Notes: generated by a model not told the origin, from the letters alone. A DNA stretch of 23,920 nucleotides from an uncultured Ruminococcus sp. (GCA_937942105.1 CALDFS010000364.1:1-23920); one strand, 5' to 3'. Counted from the stretch's first letter, positions 1 through 7,479 are shown. Numbers and translations: made by a program.

Positions 1-162
1 GATAAACGCTGAAAGCATCTAAGCGTGAAGCCGTCCTTAAGATAAGATATCCCATCAGGTTAACTGAGTAAGACCCCCGGAAGACTACCGGGTTGATAGG
101 CTCAAAGTGTAAGCGCTGTGAAGTGTTTAGCTAGTGAGTACTAATAGGTCGAGGGCTTAACC
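1..162 (+). rRNA. 23S ribosomal RNA, 3' end (partial)
   Basis: The first ~162 bases match the conserved 3' terminal part of bacterial 23S rRNA. They include the AAGCGTGAAGCC block and the closing GAGTACTAATAGGTCGAGGG followed by CTTAACC. The 5' part lies outside the window. The mature 3' end is set near 162 by analogy with other Firmicutes 23S genes and could be off by a few bases. The 5S gene and a tRNA follow on the same strand, the usual order at the end of an rRNA operon. Confidence 0.95.
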
Positions 163-248
163 TTTAGAAATTATGTTCATCCATTGCTTAAAACATTATT
201 CAATTTTGAAGTTGTCAGCTTCAGGAATTTGAAGTTAACACTTCAACA
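163..248 (+). other. 23S-5S internal transcribed spacer with two small hairpins
   Basis: This 86-base spacer is AT-rich and carries two short inverted repeats. One is TGAAG/CTTCA at 207-223. The other is TTGAAGT, loop TAAC, ACTTCAA at 229-246, two bases before the 5S 5' end. The motif TTGAAGTT occurs in both. Such hairpins commonly act in rRNA precursor processing; that role is inferred here. Confidence 0.6.
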
Positions 249-363
249 GTCGGTGACGATTGAGATGAGGTTCCACCTGTTCCCATGCCGAACACAGAAG
301 TTAAGCTCATCTTCGCCTACGATACTTGGCGGGTAACTGCCTGGGAAAATTGGTGTCGCCGAC
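249..363 (+). rRNA. rrf: 5S ribosomal RNA
   Basis: This is a complete 5S rRNA of about 115 bases. It has the conserved loop block CCATGCCGAACACAGAAG followed by TTAAGCTC, and the late TTGGCGGGTAACTGCCTGGG segment. The ends were set from helix I, where GTCGGTGAC at 249-257 pairs with GTCGCCGAC at 355-363 with a single G-T wobble. It sits between the 23S 3' end and tRNA-Asn. Confidence 0.96.
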
Positions 364-369
364 ATAAAT

Positions 370-399
370 ACGAAGGAGAGCATTATCGCTCTCTTTCGT
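370..399 (+). other. Processing hairpin between 5S and tRNA-Asn
   Basis: ACGAAGGAGAG (370-380) pairs with CTCTCTTTCGT (389-399) over 11 bp with one G-T wobble, closing an 8-base loop. No T run follows, and a tRNA is encoded only five bases later, so processing of the precursor is more likely than termination. The role is inferred. Confidence 0.55.
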
Positions 400-404
400 C
401 ATAT

Positions 405-480
405 TGCCTCTTAGCTCAGTCGGTAGAGCACATGACTGTTAATCATGGGGTCGTCAGTTCGAGCCTGACAGAGGCAGCCA
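405..480 (+). tRNA. tRNA-Asn (anticodon GTT)
   Basis: This is a 76-base cloverleaf with acceptor stem TGCCTCT/AGAGGCA, the D-arm block TAGCTCAGTCGGTAGAGCA and the anticodon stem CATGA/TCATG. The anticodon GTT is at 438-440, flanked by CT and AA. The T arm is GTCAG/CTGAC around TTCGAGC. The terminal CCA is encoded at 478-480. It belongs to the rRNA operon transcript, 41 bases after the 5S. Confidence 0.97.
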
Positions 481-481
481 T

Positions 482-512
482 AAAAGACTTGCAGTTTGCA
501 GGTCTTTTTTTC
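482..512 (+). terminator. Rho-independent terminator of the rRNA operon
   Basis: The stem AAAGACTTGCA/TGCAGGTCTTT (one G-T pair) closes a GTT loop and runs into seven T residues. It lies directly behind tRNA-Asn and ends the 23S-5S-tRNA transcript. Confidence 0.9.
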
Positions 513-517
513 TATGT

Positions 518-546
518 TTGACAATTTCCTGTTTATGGTGTATACT
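518..546 (+). promoter_or_regulatory. Sigma-A promoter for the pseudo-metalloprotease gene
   Basis: TTGACA (518-523) and TATACT (541-546) are separated by exactly 17 bases. The predicted transcript start (about 553) falls at the ribosome site AGAGGTGA (553-560), so the 5' leader would be only about 14 bases. Confidence 0.8.
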
Positions 547-566
547 TGTCACAAGAGGTGATATTT

Positions 567-1499
567 ATGCTGACATTACTGAGAAATCTGTTAACTTCAG
601 TTTTCGGCTTTATGCTGATCTTTGCCATCGCTTTGCTTGCACTTATCCAGAATATGATAATGCCCTATCGGGTTGGACCTGAGTGGGAGGATTATGACTA
701 TTATGCCGTAGATCCAACCTTTGAGCTTACCCGCGATGATGATGCATATCAGGCTTCGCTTTATGACGTCAACTCGCTTCGTAAAAAATGCTTTTACGGC
801 ACCAATCAGCATTTGAGCGGAAGGGTTACTGCCGTTGTCATCTATATGGAAGACTTTGAAAGCGACTGGACAAATGAGCAGATTGACGAGTTCACCGAAA
901 AGGATGTTGAACCGGCTCTTGATTTTTTAGAGAAGCAAGCCGAAAAATACGGTGTTGAGCTCGATTTTGAAACAAAGATTTTGCGGAACGGCTTCTATGA
1001 TGATGAGGTAATCATCGACATCGACGAATCCGGCTACACAACCATAGATGTTTTAGAGCAGGCGGCTAAAAGCTATAATTATGAATCCCAATACGATATT
1101 CTTTATAGTTTAGAGGAGGAATATGGCACCGAGGTTCTGTTCATAACCGTATTCAACAAGCCGGGATGCGGCTATGCTCTCAATCCCAAGCCGGGGACGG
1201 ATTTCAGGGCAGTTGAACACTGCATTATGTTCTCGATTGACAAGGACTATCAGACCGAGTATGAGCCGGGAACCAACGCTCCGATCATTGTGTCCACCGC
1301 GCTCCACCTTTTCGGTGGTGAAAGCCTAAATAAGCCGGAGGGGCGCAAAGCTATCTCGCAGATTCTTTACCCCAACGACATTATGCGCAATCAGCCCTTC
1401 GATATAGCCGAAAGCGATATCGGTGAGGCAACAGCATATTATATCGGCTGGATTGATGTTGTTCCCGAGTCTGTGTATTCTCAGGGCTGGAATGAATAA
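567..1499 (+). CDS. Membrane-anchored protein with a degenerate metalloprotease motif
   Basis: This is a 310-residue protein I cannot assign to a named family. Residues 5-30 form one hydrophobic segment, an uncleaved signal anchor or signal peptide. The rest is acidic and probably extracytoplasmic. Residues 243-251 read STALHLFGG, followed by DIM at 271-273 and a Trp-rich tail. This resembles the zinc site of secreted peptidases (HExxHLFGAxD, later DIM), but the first His and the Glu are Ser and Thr, so zinc peptidase activity is unlikely. The ATG at 567 was chosen because AGAGGTGA lies seven bases upstream; an earlier in-frame start at 546 overlaps the -10 box. A sirtuin gene follows after 111 bases with no visible terminator, so co-transcription is possible. 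Confidence 0.8.
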   Translation: MLTLLRNLLTSVFGFMLIFAIALLALIQNMIMPYRVGPEWEDYDYYAVDPTFELTRDDDAYQASLYDVNSLRKKCFYGTNQHLSGRVTAVVIYMEDFESDWTNEQIDEFTEKDVEPALDFLEKQAEKYGVELDFETKILRNGFYDDEVIIDIDESGYTTIDVLEQAAKSYNYESQYDILYSLEEEYGTEVLFITVFNKPGCGYALNPKPGTDFRAVEHCIMFSIDKDYQTEYEPGTNAPIIVSTALHLFGGESLNKPEGRKAISQILYPNDIMRNQPFDIAESDIGEATAYYIGWIDVVPESVYSQGWNE

Positions 1500-1610
1500 G
1501 AATGTTTTTTGTGCTGCGCCGCGCACCGTAATTGCCTGCACCGCACAGCACAGCATGACGCACTCATTGCTCAATATCCTGAAATTTTCTGTGAGAGGAG
1601 AAGTCTTGAT

Positions 1611-2330
1611 ATGCCCGATATGACATTTTCAGAGATGGTTCAAAGCTCAAATAACATAGTTTTCTTCGGCGGTGCAGGGGTATCCACCGAAAGCGGTATT
1701 CCTGATTTTCGCGGAAGCGGCGGCTTGTATACCGATTCCACTTCTGAAATTCCGCCCGAGGTGATCCTCAGCCACGATTACCTTTATACCCACCCACGCG
1801 AGTTTTACAGCTACTACCGCACGAATATGCTCTATCCCGATGCTAAGCCGAACTCAGCTCATATTGCCCTTGCAAAGCTTGAAGAGATGGGCAAGCTAAA
1901 AGCGGTCATAACCCAGAATATAGACGGTCTGCACCAAAAGGCTGGCTCGCGGAATGTTATAGAGCTGCATGGCTCCTCACTCCGCAATTACTGTGTTAAG
2001 TGCGGAAGGAAATATGACCTTGACTATGTGATATCCTGCGAGGGCGTGCCCAAGTGCGAAAGCTGCGGCGGATTCGTTCGCCCGGATGTAGTCATGTACG
2101 GCGAGGGGCTGGACTCAGAAGCGATAGAATCGTCCGTCCGAGCTGTGAGCGAGTGCGATATGCTCATAGTCGGCGGAACCTCGCTGACGGTTTATCCTGC
2201 TGCGGGTCTTGTAAATTACTATCGCGGAAACAAGCTTGTAATTATAAACCGCGACCCGACGCCCTTTGATTCATATGCCCGTATGGTCATAAGAAAGCCC
2301 ATAGCTGAGGTGTTTTCGGAATTTGCTTGA
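1611..2330 (+). CDS. cobB: NAD-dependent protein deacylase, sirtuin (Sir2/CobB) family
   Basis: Sirtuins remove acyl groups from protein lysines while consuming NAD+, giving nicotinamide and O-acyl-ADP-ribose; this one should be cytoplasmic. All hallmarks are present in 239 residues. The NAD site GAGVSTESGIPDFRG is at 21-35 and TQNIDGLHQKAG at 101-112. The catalytic His120 lies in ELHGS. A zinc ribbon is formed by Cys128, Cys131, Cys149 and Cys152. Late nucleotide-binding motifs are GGTSLTVYPA (188-197) and INRDPTPFD (212-220). The Ala-Gly-Val-Ser-Thr signature and the absence of the Tyr-x-x-Arg pair of desuccinylases point to a deacetylase of the Sir2Tm type, but acyl preference is not certain. 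The ATG at 1611 is preferred over in-frame upstream starts because of GAGAGGAG at 1593-1600. Confidence 0.95.
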   Translation: MPDMTFSEMVQSSNNIVFFGGAGVSTESGIPDFRGSGGLYTDSTSEIPPEVILSHDYLYTHPREFYSYYRTNMLYPDAKPNSAHIALAKLEEMGKLKAVITQNIDGLHQKAGSRNVIELHGSSLRNYCVKCGRKYDLDYVISCEGVPKCESCGGFVRPDVVMYGEGLDSEAIESSVRAVSECDMLIVGGTSLTVYPAAGLVNYYRGNKLVIINRDPTPFDSYARMVIRKPIAEVFSEFA

Positions 2331-2363
2331 GAAATATCATGTAAAATAAAGATTTTTGCCGCT

Positions 2364-2380
2364 GCTTGGCAAGCTTTTTT
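2364..2380 (+). terminator. Possible weak terminator after the sirtuin gene
   Basis: GCTT-GGC-AAGC at 2364-2374 is followed directly by six T residues. The stem is only four base pairs, so termination may be weak. Confidence 0.4.
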
Positions 2381-2391
2381 GCTAATAGCTA

Positions 2392-2420
2392 TTGACTTTT
2401 CACCATGTTTTGGCTATACT
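2392..2420 (+). promoter_or_regulatory. Sigma-A promoter for secDF
   Basis: TTGACT (2392-2397) and TATACT (2415-2420) are spaced by 17 bases. The predicted leader is about 48 bases. It contains a small hairpin, TGTCC/GGACA (2432-2446), and a full AAGGAGG ribosome site at 2460-2466. Confidence 0.8.
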
Positions 2421-2474
2421 AAATAAGTGAATGTCCTTTGCGGACAGGCAAAAATTATTAAGGAGGCAAAAAAA

Positions 2475-3884
2475 GTGCGACGCATTAAAAAACCGGTTTT
2501 CTTTATTGTTGTTGTGCTTATAACTGTTTTTGCCCTGCTTACCTTTATGGGTATCAGCACTTATTACGGCGATATTGAAACCAAGATTATCAAGTCTACC
2601 GACGATATTCGTTGGGGTATTGATATCAGCGGCGGTGTTGACGTAACGTTTGCTCCCCCGGAGGATGCAGAGCCTACCAAGGAACAGATGGACGCTGCTC
2701 AGGCAGCTCTTGAAATGCGACTTGTAAACCTTGGTATTACAGACTATGAGCTTTATGTTGATGATTCCAATTACGATATTATCGTAAGATTCCCCTGGCA
2801 GGCGGGCGAGACTGACTTCGACCCCGAAGCCGCTGTCAAGGAGCTTGGCGAGATGGCTGAGCTTACTTTCAGAGAAGGTCACAATGTAGATGAGTACGGT
2901 CTTCCTACCGGCGTTACAGCCGAAAATGTTATTCTCACAGGTGACATGGTAGAGAGCGCACAGGGTGCCGCTTGGCAGGATGAAAATGGAAACTACGAAT
3001 TCGGCGTTTCCCTTGAACTCACCGAGGAAGGCAAAAAAGCGTTTGCCGAAGCCACAACAAGGCTTGCCGGCACCGGCGAGGTCATATCCATCTGGATGGA
3101 CGATACCTGCATATCCTACCCGACTGTTGAAACCGCCATCACCGATGGCAAGGCTCAGATTACCGGCAACTTCACATGGGAGTCTGCAAAGGCTCTTGGC
3201 GATAAGATCGCTGCTGGTGCTCTGCCCTATAAGCTGGTAACCTCAAACTTTCGAACCATTTCTGCGGCCATGGGTACCGGTGCAAGAAACGCAATGCTGA
3301 TTGCGGGTCTGGTTGCTTTTATTCTTATCTGCATTTATATGATTATAATTTACAGACTCCCCGGCTTCGTTGCTTCCATCGCTTTGGTGGGACAGGTTGT
3401 GGGAACCATCGCCTGCATAACAGGCTTCTTCGGAAATATCCCCAGCTTCACGCTGACGATTCCCGGTATCGCCGGTATCATCTTAGCTGTAGGTATGGGT
3501 GTTGACGCTAACGTTGTAACCTTCGAGCGTGTAAAGGAAGAATTAAGAAACGGCAAGACCCTTAATTCCGCCCTTGAGCTTGGATATTCAAGAGCGTGGT
3601 CAGCTATCTTCGATGGTAACATAACCATCGTGTTCGTAGCTCTCATCCTTATGGGCGCCTTCGGCCCGCCGGACAGCCTTATTGCAAAGCTGATGAGCTG
3701 GCTCTACTTCCTCTTCCCGACGACTATCGAGGGAACGATTTACTCATTCGGTTTCACCCTTCTCGTCGGTGTTATCCTTAACTTTGTATTCGGCGTATTC
3801 TGTTCAAGACTTATGCTTGCGTCCCTTTCAAAGTTCAAGTCCTTAAGAAATCCCAAGCTATACGGAGGTGTCAGCAATGAATAA
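2475..3884 (+). CDS. secD: Protein translocase subunit SecD
   Basis: SecD and SecF form a membrane complex that uses the proton gradient to pull secreted proteins out of the SecYEG channel. The protein has 469 residues. An N-terminal membrane segment is followed by WGIDISGGVDVTF, the family's conserved G-x-D-x-x-GG motif, and a soluble extracytoplasmic domain. Five further membrane segments carry GMGVDANVVTFERVKEE, the classic SecD motif. It is shorter than the E. coli protein (about 615 residues) because the outer domain is reduced. The loop before the last membrane segments is longer than in that protein. A GTG start at 2475 is chosen because AAGGAGG lies eight bases upstream; an in-frame ATG at 2427 has no ribosome site and falls at the predicted transcript start. 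The last eight bases overlap secF. Confidence 0.95.
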   Translation: MRRIKKPVFFIVVVLITVFALLTFMGISTYYGDIETKIIKSTDDIRWGIDISGGVDVTFAPPEDAEPTKEQMDAAQAALEMRLVNLGITDYELYVDDSNYDIIVRFPWQAGETDFDPEAAVKELGEMAELTFREGHNVDEYGLPTGVTAENVILTGDMVESAQGAAWQDENGNYEFGVSLELTEEGKKAFAEATTRLAGTGEVISIWMDDTCISYPTVETAITDGKAQITGNFTWESAKALGDKIAAGALPYKLVTSNFRTISAAMGTGARNAMLIAGLVAFILICIYMIIIYRLPGFVASIALVGQVVGTIACITGFFGNIPSFTLTIPGIAGIILAVGMGVDANVVTFERVKEELRNGKTLNSALELGYSRAWSAIFDGNITIVFVALILMGAFGPPDSLIAKLMSWLYFLFPTTIEGTIYSFGFTLLVGVILNFVFGVFCSRLMLASLSKFKSLRNPKLYGGVSNE

Positions 3885-4812
3885 GACCTTTGATGTAGTA
3901 GGAAAGAAAAAATATTTCTATATCTTCTCGATTGCCGTTATCGTGATTGCCATTATCCTCACTTTCGTGATGGGTATGAACATTGCGATAGAATTCAAGG
4001 GCGGCACGATCATCACCTATTCCTATAGCGGTACAATCAACGAAAACAGTGTAGCATCCACCGCTACAAGCATTGTAAATCAGCCCTGTAACGCAACCCT
4101 GGGCGAAAGCCTTGCCGACGGTATGAAGACAGTATCACTCTCCTTCCCGTCCTCTAAGGGACTTTCGGCGGAGGTTCAGTCTGTATTGACTGACGAGCTT
4201 GACGCTGCGTTTGCGGATAACTCGCTTTCATTGTACAGCTCGCAGGATGTTAACCCGACTACCGGTTCCGGCTTCTTCGGAAAGTGTCTGGTTGCGGTCG
4301 CATTCTCGGCAATAGTCATGATAGTTTATATCGGTCTGCGCTTCAGAAAGATAGGCGGTTGGATTGCCGGCTGCTGCTCGGTTATCGCGCTTATCCACGA
4401 TATGTGCTTTGTATATGCTTGTTGCGTTATCTGCCGCTTTGATATCGATTCCAACTTCATGGCGGTGCTTCTGACCATCCTTGGCTACTCTATCAACGCA
4501 ACCATCATCATCTATGATAGAATCCGCGAGAACAGACAGCTTTACGGCACTGAAAAGAGTTTGGATGAGCTTGTAAATATGAGTGTTTCGCAGTCCTTCG
4601 GCAGATCTTTGCACACCACCGTTACAACGGTTATAGCCATGGCGTCTATCTGTATAGTAGCCCTTATCGCGGGTGTTGATTCGATTCTGAGCTTTGCATT
4701 CCCGCTGGTTATAGGACTTCTTGCCGGCGTTTACTCGTCAAACTGCATAGCCCCCACATTGTGGACGGTTTGGCAGGGCGCGGTTGACCGCAAGAAAGCA
4801 CAGAACAATTAA
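3877..4812 (+). CDS. secF: Protein translocase subunit SecF
   Basis: SecF is the partner of SecD in the accessory Sec translocase. It has 311 residues with six membrane segments. The N-terminal block AIEFKGGTIITYSYSG matches the conserved FxGG region of SecF. The GYSINATIIIYDRIREN block matches the SecF motif GYSxNDTxxxxDRIREN, except that Ala replaces Asp after Asn. The start ATG at 3877 has GGAGG at 3864-3868 and overlaps the secD stop (ATGAATAA), which suggests translational coupling and equal dosage. An in-frame GTG at 3868 overlaps the ribosome site and was rejected. A strong terminator follows seven bases after the stop. Confidence 0.95.
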   Translation: MNKTFDVVGKKKYFYIFSIAVIVIAIILTFVMGMNIAIEFKGGTIITYSYSGTINENSVASTATSIVNQPCNATLGESLADGMKTVSLSFPSSKGLSAEVQSVLTDELDAAFADNSLSLYSSQDVNPTTGSGFFGKCLVAVAFSAIVMIVYIGLRFRKIGGWIAGCCSVIALIHDMCFVYACCVICRFDIDSNFMAVLLTILGYSINATIIIYDRIRENRQLYGTEKSLDELVNMSVSQSFGRSLHTTVTTVIAMASICIVALIAGVDSILSFAFPLVIGLLAGVYSSNCIAPTLWTVWQGAVDRKKAQNN

Positions 4813-4818
4813 GATTTT

Positions 4819-4856
4819 AGCGGCTGCCTGCAAAGTTAGGCAGCCGCTTTGCTTTT
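4819..4856 (+). terminator. Rho-independent terminator of secDF
   Basis: AGCGGCTGCCT (4819-4829) and AGGCAGCCGCT (4838-4848) form a perfect 11-bp stem with an 8-base loop. TTGCTTTT follows. Confidence 0.92.
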
Positions 4857-4892
4857 ACGTAGAATTAGTATTAGACCCGAAAGGTAGTTATC

Positions 4893-5693
4893 ATGTCTAC
4901 AAACGATAAAATCTATGCAGGCATCTCCGCCGCCTGCGGATATCCCGAGCTTCCCGAAATCACGGTCAAAAATCTCTGCGAAAAGGGGGTCAAGTATCTT
5001 GAGATATTTGTAAACACCCATTCCGAGGTTGAGCCGGAATATATTAATCAGCTTGCCGATATTATCCGTGCAAACGGTGCGCGCTGTATCTCCCTGCATC
5101 CATTTACCGCCGGGATAGACACCTATATGCTTTACACAGGCTATGAGCGCAGGATAAGGGATTATTTAGAGTATCACAAAAGGTATTTTGAAGCCATGAA
5201 CATTCTGGGCGCAAAATACTTTGTTCTTCACGGCAATAAGAACCCCTGCCCGGATGAGGTCGTTATAGAAGGGTATGCAAGGCTGAACGCAGTTGCAAAG
5301 CAGTTCGGGGTAAGGGTCTTGCAGGAAAACGTCTGCCGCTGCACCACAGGTGAGCTTTCACAGCTTCTTAAAATGAAGAAGGCACTGGGGGACGATGTCG
5401 GCTTCGTCCTCGACACCAAGCAGGCGGTAAGAAAGGGGCTTGACCCTTACGATTTCATCACCGAGCTTGGTCGGAGCATAAAGCACGTCCACTTTTCCGA
5501 CCATGGCGCAAAGGGCGACTGCCTTCTGCCCGGGGAGGGGGATATAGATACCCCGAAATTCATTTCTGCCCTGAAAAAAGTCGGTTATGAGGGCGCTGTC
5601 ATGCTGGAGCTGTACAGAAAGAACTATAATACTGATGACGATTTGATAAATTCATTGAATTATTTACAAGGTGTAATTGAGAGTATCGCGTGA
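4893..5693 (+). CDS. Sugar phosphate isomerase/epimerase-like TIM barrel protein
   Basis: This 266-residue cytoplasmic protein has the xylose isomerase-like (AP endonuclease 2) TIM barrel fold. Metal-site candidates appear at the ends of the expected strands: His69 (SLHPF), His113 (VLHGN), Glu145 (LQENV), Asp174 (VLDTK), His200 and Asp203 (HVHFSDH), and Glu239 (MLELY). Family members are divalent-metal sugar isomerases, epimerases or, in one branch, endonuclease IV. Length and motifs fit the sugar branch better, but the substrate cannot be read from the sequence. The ATG at 4893 has AAAGG at 4879-4883. The gene stands alone between the secDF terminator and the terminator shared with nrdR; no clear promoter was found. 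Confidence 0.85.
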   Translation: MSTNDKIYAGISAACGYPELPEITVKNLCEKGVKYLEIFVNTHSEVEPEYINQLADIIRANGARCISLHPFTAGIDTYMLYTGYERRIRDYLEYHKRYFEAMNILGAKYFVLHGNKNPCPDEVVIEGYARLNAVAKQFGVRVLQENVCRCTTGELSQLLKMKKALGDDVGFVLDTKQAVRKGLDPYDFITELGRSIKHVHFSDHGAKGDCLLPGEGDIDTPKFISALKKVGYEGAVMLELYRKNYNTDDDLINSLNYLQGVIESIA

Positions 5694-5712
5694 TAGCAGA
5701 AAAAAGCAAAGC

Positions 5713-5752
5713 AAAGCCGCCGTTCCTTTGACCATAGGAACGGCGGCTTTTT
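5713..5752. terminator. Bidirectional terminator between the TIM barrel gene and nrdR
   Basis: AAAGCCGCCGTTCCT (5713-5727) pairs perfectly with AGGAACGGCGGCTTT (5736-5750) around an 8-base loop, with T5 on the plus strand. On the minus strand the stem runs into TTTGCTTTGCTTTTTT, so it can end both convergent transcripts. Confidence 0.92.
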
Positions 5753-5780
5753 AAGGCTTTATCATGAAAAAATGGAAAGC

Positions 5781-6230
5781 TTACTTATTCAGCTCGGTTA
5801 TAATGTGAATGAAGCTGTCAAGGTCGTTAAAATCCTTATAAACCGAGGCGAAGCGGACGTATGCAACCAGATCTATTTCCTTAAGGAAGGCTAAAACACT
5901 GTCCCCGATTTCGGCGGTGGATATTTCGGTGCGCATTTCGTTCGCCATTTTGTTTTCGATATCGTCAACAATCTTTTCAACAGTCTCCGGGCTTACTGCG
6001 CGTTTTTTGGTGGCGGTGGTTATGCCCATAATGAGCTTTGAGCGGTCAAACGGTTCAAAGCTGCCATCCTTCTTGCAGACCATAAGAACGGGCTTTTCAA
6101 CGATTTCATAGGTGGTGAACCTTTTACCGCATTTAGAACATTCTCTCCTGCGGCGCTTTTTGCCCTCGCTCGGTCTGGAATCGATTACCTTTGTATCTTC
6201 GCCGCAAAACGGACATCTGAAGCTGATCAT
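5781..6230 (-). CDS. nrdR: Transcriptional repressor NrdR
   Basis: NrdR represses ribonucleotide reductase genes by sensing ATP and dATP. In 149 residues there is an N-terminal zinc ribbon with Cys6, Cys9, Cys31 and Cys34, an Arg/Lys-rich stretch (24-29) and RFTTYE. An ATP-cone domain follows at about residues 46-136 (FDRSKLIMGI, YVRFASVYKDF). The length is typical of the family. The start ATG is preceded by GAAGGGTGAAG on the minus strand. The gene has its own promoter and a structured leader. No ribonucleotide reductase gene lies in the window, so its targets are elsewhere. Confidence 0.96.
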   Translation of the reverse strand: MISFRCPFCGEDTKVIDSRPSEGKKRRRRECSKCGKRFTTYEIVEKPVLMVCKKDGSFEPFDRSKLIMGITTATKKRAVSPETVEKIVDDIENKMANEMRTEISTAEIGDSVLAFLKEIDLVAYVRFASVYKDFNDLDSFIHIITELNK

Positions 6231-6279
6231 TGCACTTCACCCTTCAATATTAAGAAAAGAAGTTTTCTTACGGTTGGGC

Positions 6280-6312
6280 GCGGCAGGTAAGACACAACAT
6301 CTTGCTGCCGCA
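6280..6312 (-). other. Long hairpin in the nrdR leader
   Basis: GCGGCAGGTAAGA (6280-6292) faces TCTTGCTGCCGC (6300-6311). They pair over about 11-12 positions with a bulge around a 7-base loop. The element sits between the nrdR promoter and its start codon, so it would be in the 5' untranslated RNA. It could be an mRNA stability element, an attenuator or an operator; none of these can be decided from the sequence. Confidence 0.5.
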
Positions 6313-6328
6313 CGATTTATCATTACTA

Positions 6329-6357
6329 ATTATAGCATAAAGAAAGGTTTTTTGCAA
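6329..6357 (-). promoter_or_regulatory. Sigma-A promoter for nrdR
   Basis: On the minus strand, TTGCAA (6357-6352) and a perfect TATAAT (6334-6329) are 17 bases apart. The predicted leader is about 90 bases and contains a stable hairpin. The region 6231-6401 holds no gene. Confidence 0.82.
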
Positions 6358-6401
6358 TAGCTTTTTGCGAAATTATTAAGAAATATTGAAAATTTTAAGG
6401 C

Positions 6402-6773
6402 TTATAATATCCTGTACCAGTAGGGAATTTCAGAATCGAGTATTTTTTTGGCATATTCCCTTATCTGAACACATTCTGCGGTAAATTCGTCGCAGCCGGA
6501 TTTGTACATGGGTTCAAGCCGCGAAATCGAAACGGATATTTGCGCAAGGTCATCATCGCTGATTATACAGCCCAGCCTGCGGCTGTATTCATTGTAGAAA
6601 TTCCGAAGCTCGGATATGCTATGAACAACATCTGTATCCTGTTCGTAGGAAGAGATGACCTCGTCGATTTTTCCGTAAAGCTTGGAATTGTGAACCTCTA
6701 TATAGGCGATAGCATAAAAGCCCATGGCTATTATCGCCGCGATTATCCCTATACTAATAATTATTCTTTTCAT
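6402..6773 (-). CDS. DUF4363-like membrane-anchored protein
   Basis: This is a 123-residue protein of unknown function. Residues 4-25 form a hydrophobic segment (signal anchor). The remainder is helical, probably outside the membrane, with regularly spaced Leu/Ile residues and two cysteines. Small size, this topology and its place just downstream of a DUF421 gene fit the DUF4363 family, which often accompanies DUF421 in Clostridia; the assignment leans on context. AAAGGA lies 12 bases before the ATG. It starts 17 bases after the DUF421 stop and is almost certainly co-transcribed with it. No terminator is visible between this gene and nrdR, so read-through into nrdR is possible. Confidence 0.7.
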   Translation of the reverse strand: MKRIIISIGIIAAIIAMGFYAIAYIEVHNSKLYGKIDEVISSYEQDTDVVHSISELRNFYNEYSRRLGCIISDDDLAQISVSISRLEPMYKSGCDEFTAECVQIREYAKKILDSEIPYWYRIL

Positions 6774-6790
6774 CTGCGGAATATTCCTTT

Positions 6791-7477
6791 CTATTTCTTT
6801 CTGTAGTCCTTTTCCTTGGCGATTATTTTCAGCCGCTTATCAGAATATGCAAGGCATAAAAGCACATCCTTGGGTTCAAGATGCTTTCTCTTCAGCTCTC
6901 GGCGAAGCTCCTCATCCGAGATAAATACTCTTGTTTCGGATGATTTAACCATGTCGCCGTCGGATATAAGTATCTGTGGAGGGTCCTCTATCGGCTGAGG
7001 GGAATCGAGCGACTTCGGAGTAAGCGGAAGCTCGTCCGCCTTTTGTAAAACGCTTATTGTGCCGGTCGTTTCAACAACGGCGTACTGAACCTGAGTTATA
7101 TCAAATATACCGCTGGAACGCAGCGAGGCGCACACATCGTCAACGGTGAAGCGCAGCTCAGCCAACACCTTCTGGTCGATAACGCCGTTTGAGATTATGA
7201 TTTTGGGGCGCCCCGAAATAAAATGCCGGAACCTGCGCGATTTCAGCTCGGCATAGGAAACCAGAACGTCAACGCACACAAGGGTCAGAATCGGTATGAT
7301 ACCGGTTATCATCGAAATCGAGGGGTCTTCCATGGAAAGCGTGGCTATGTTTGATATAAGAATAGTTATAACAAGCTCGGAGGGTGAAAGCTCGCCGAGC
7401 TGTCTTTTTCCCATTATCCTTGTTGCGAAGTTGACCAGCCCGTAAACTATTATTCCCCTTATAAAGACGATCAGCAA
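6791..7477 (-). CDS. DUF421 (YetF-like) membrane protein
   Basis: This is a 228-residue protein with about three N-terminal membrane segments (about 3-20, 34-47, 57-76). They are linked by the family signature MGKRQLGELSPSELVITILIS and the Met-Glu-Asp-Pro at 49-52. A soluble domain follows with GRPKIIISNGVID (89-101). It matches the DUF421/YetF family. A related protein, 2Duf, sits in spore membranes of some Bacillus and influences spore resistance; a spore role here is inferred from the divergent gerA operon. The start is TTG at 7477; no in-frame ATG exists upstream. The AAAGGA site is 14 bases from the TTG, and a tiny ATG-TAA lies between them. An acidic/proline segment (about 150-170) separates the domain from a C-terminal basic tail. 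Confidence 0.85.
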   Translation of the reverse strand: MLIVFIRGIIVYGLVNFATRIMGKRQLGELSPSELVITILISNIATLSMEDPSISMITGIIPILTLVCVDVLVSYAELKSRRFRHFISGRPKIIISNGVIDQKVLAELRFTVDDVCASLRSSGIFDITQVQYAVVETTGTISVLQKADELPLTPKSLDSPQPIEDPPQILISDGDMVKSSETRVFISDEELRRELKRKHLEPKDVLLCLAYSDKRLKIIAKEKDYRKK

Positions 7478-7479
7478 GG

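Noticed and set aside
285..521. Open frame of 78 codons across 5S rRNA, tRNA-Asn and the terminator
   Set aside because: It lies inside well-defined RNA genes and has no ribosome site.
1500..1610. GC-rich stretch with repeated GCAC/CAGC words before the sirtuin gene, as a possible leader peptide or terminator
   Set aside because: No stable stem with T run and no ribosome-site-led small frame was seen. The in-frame upstream extension of the sirtuin lacks family similarity.
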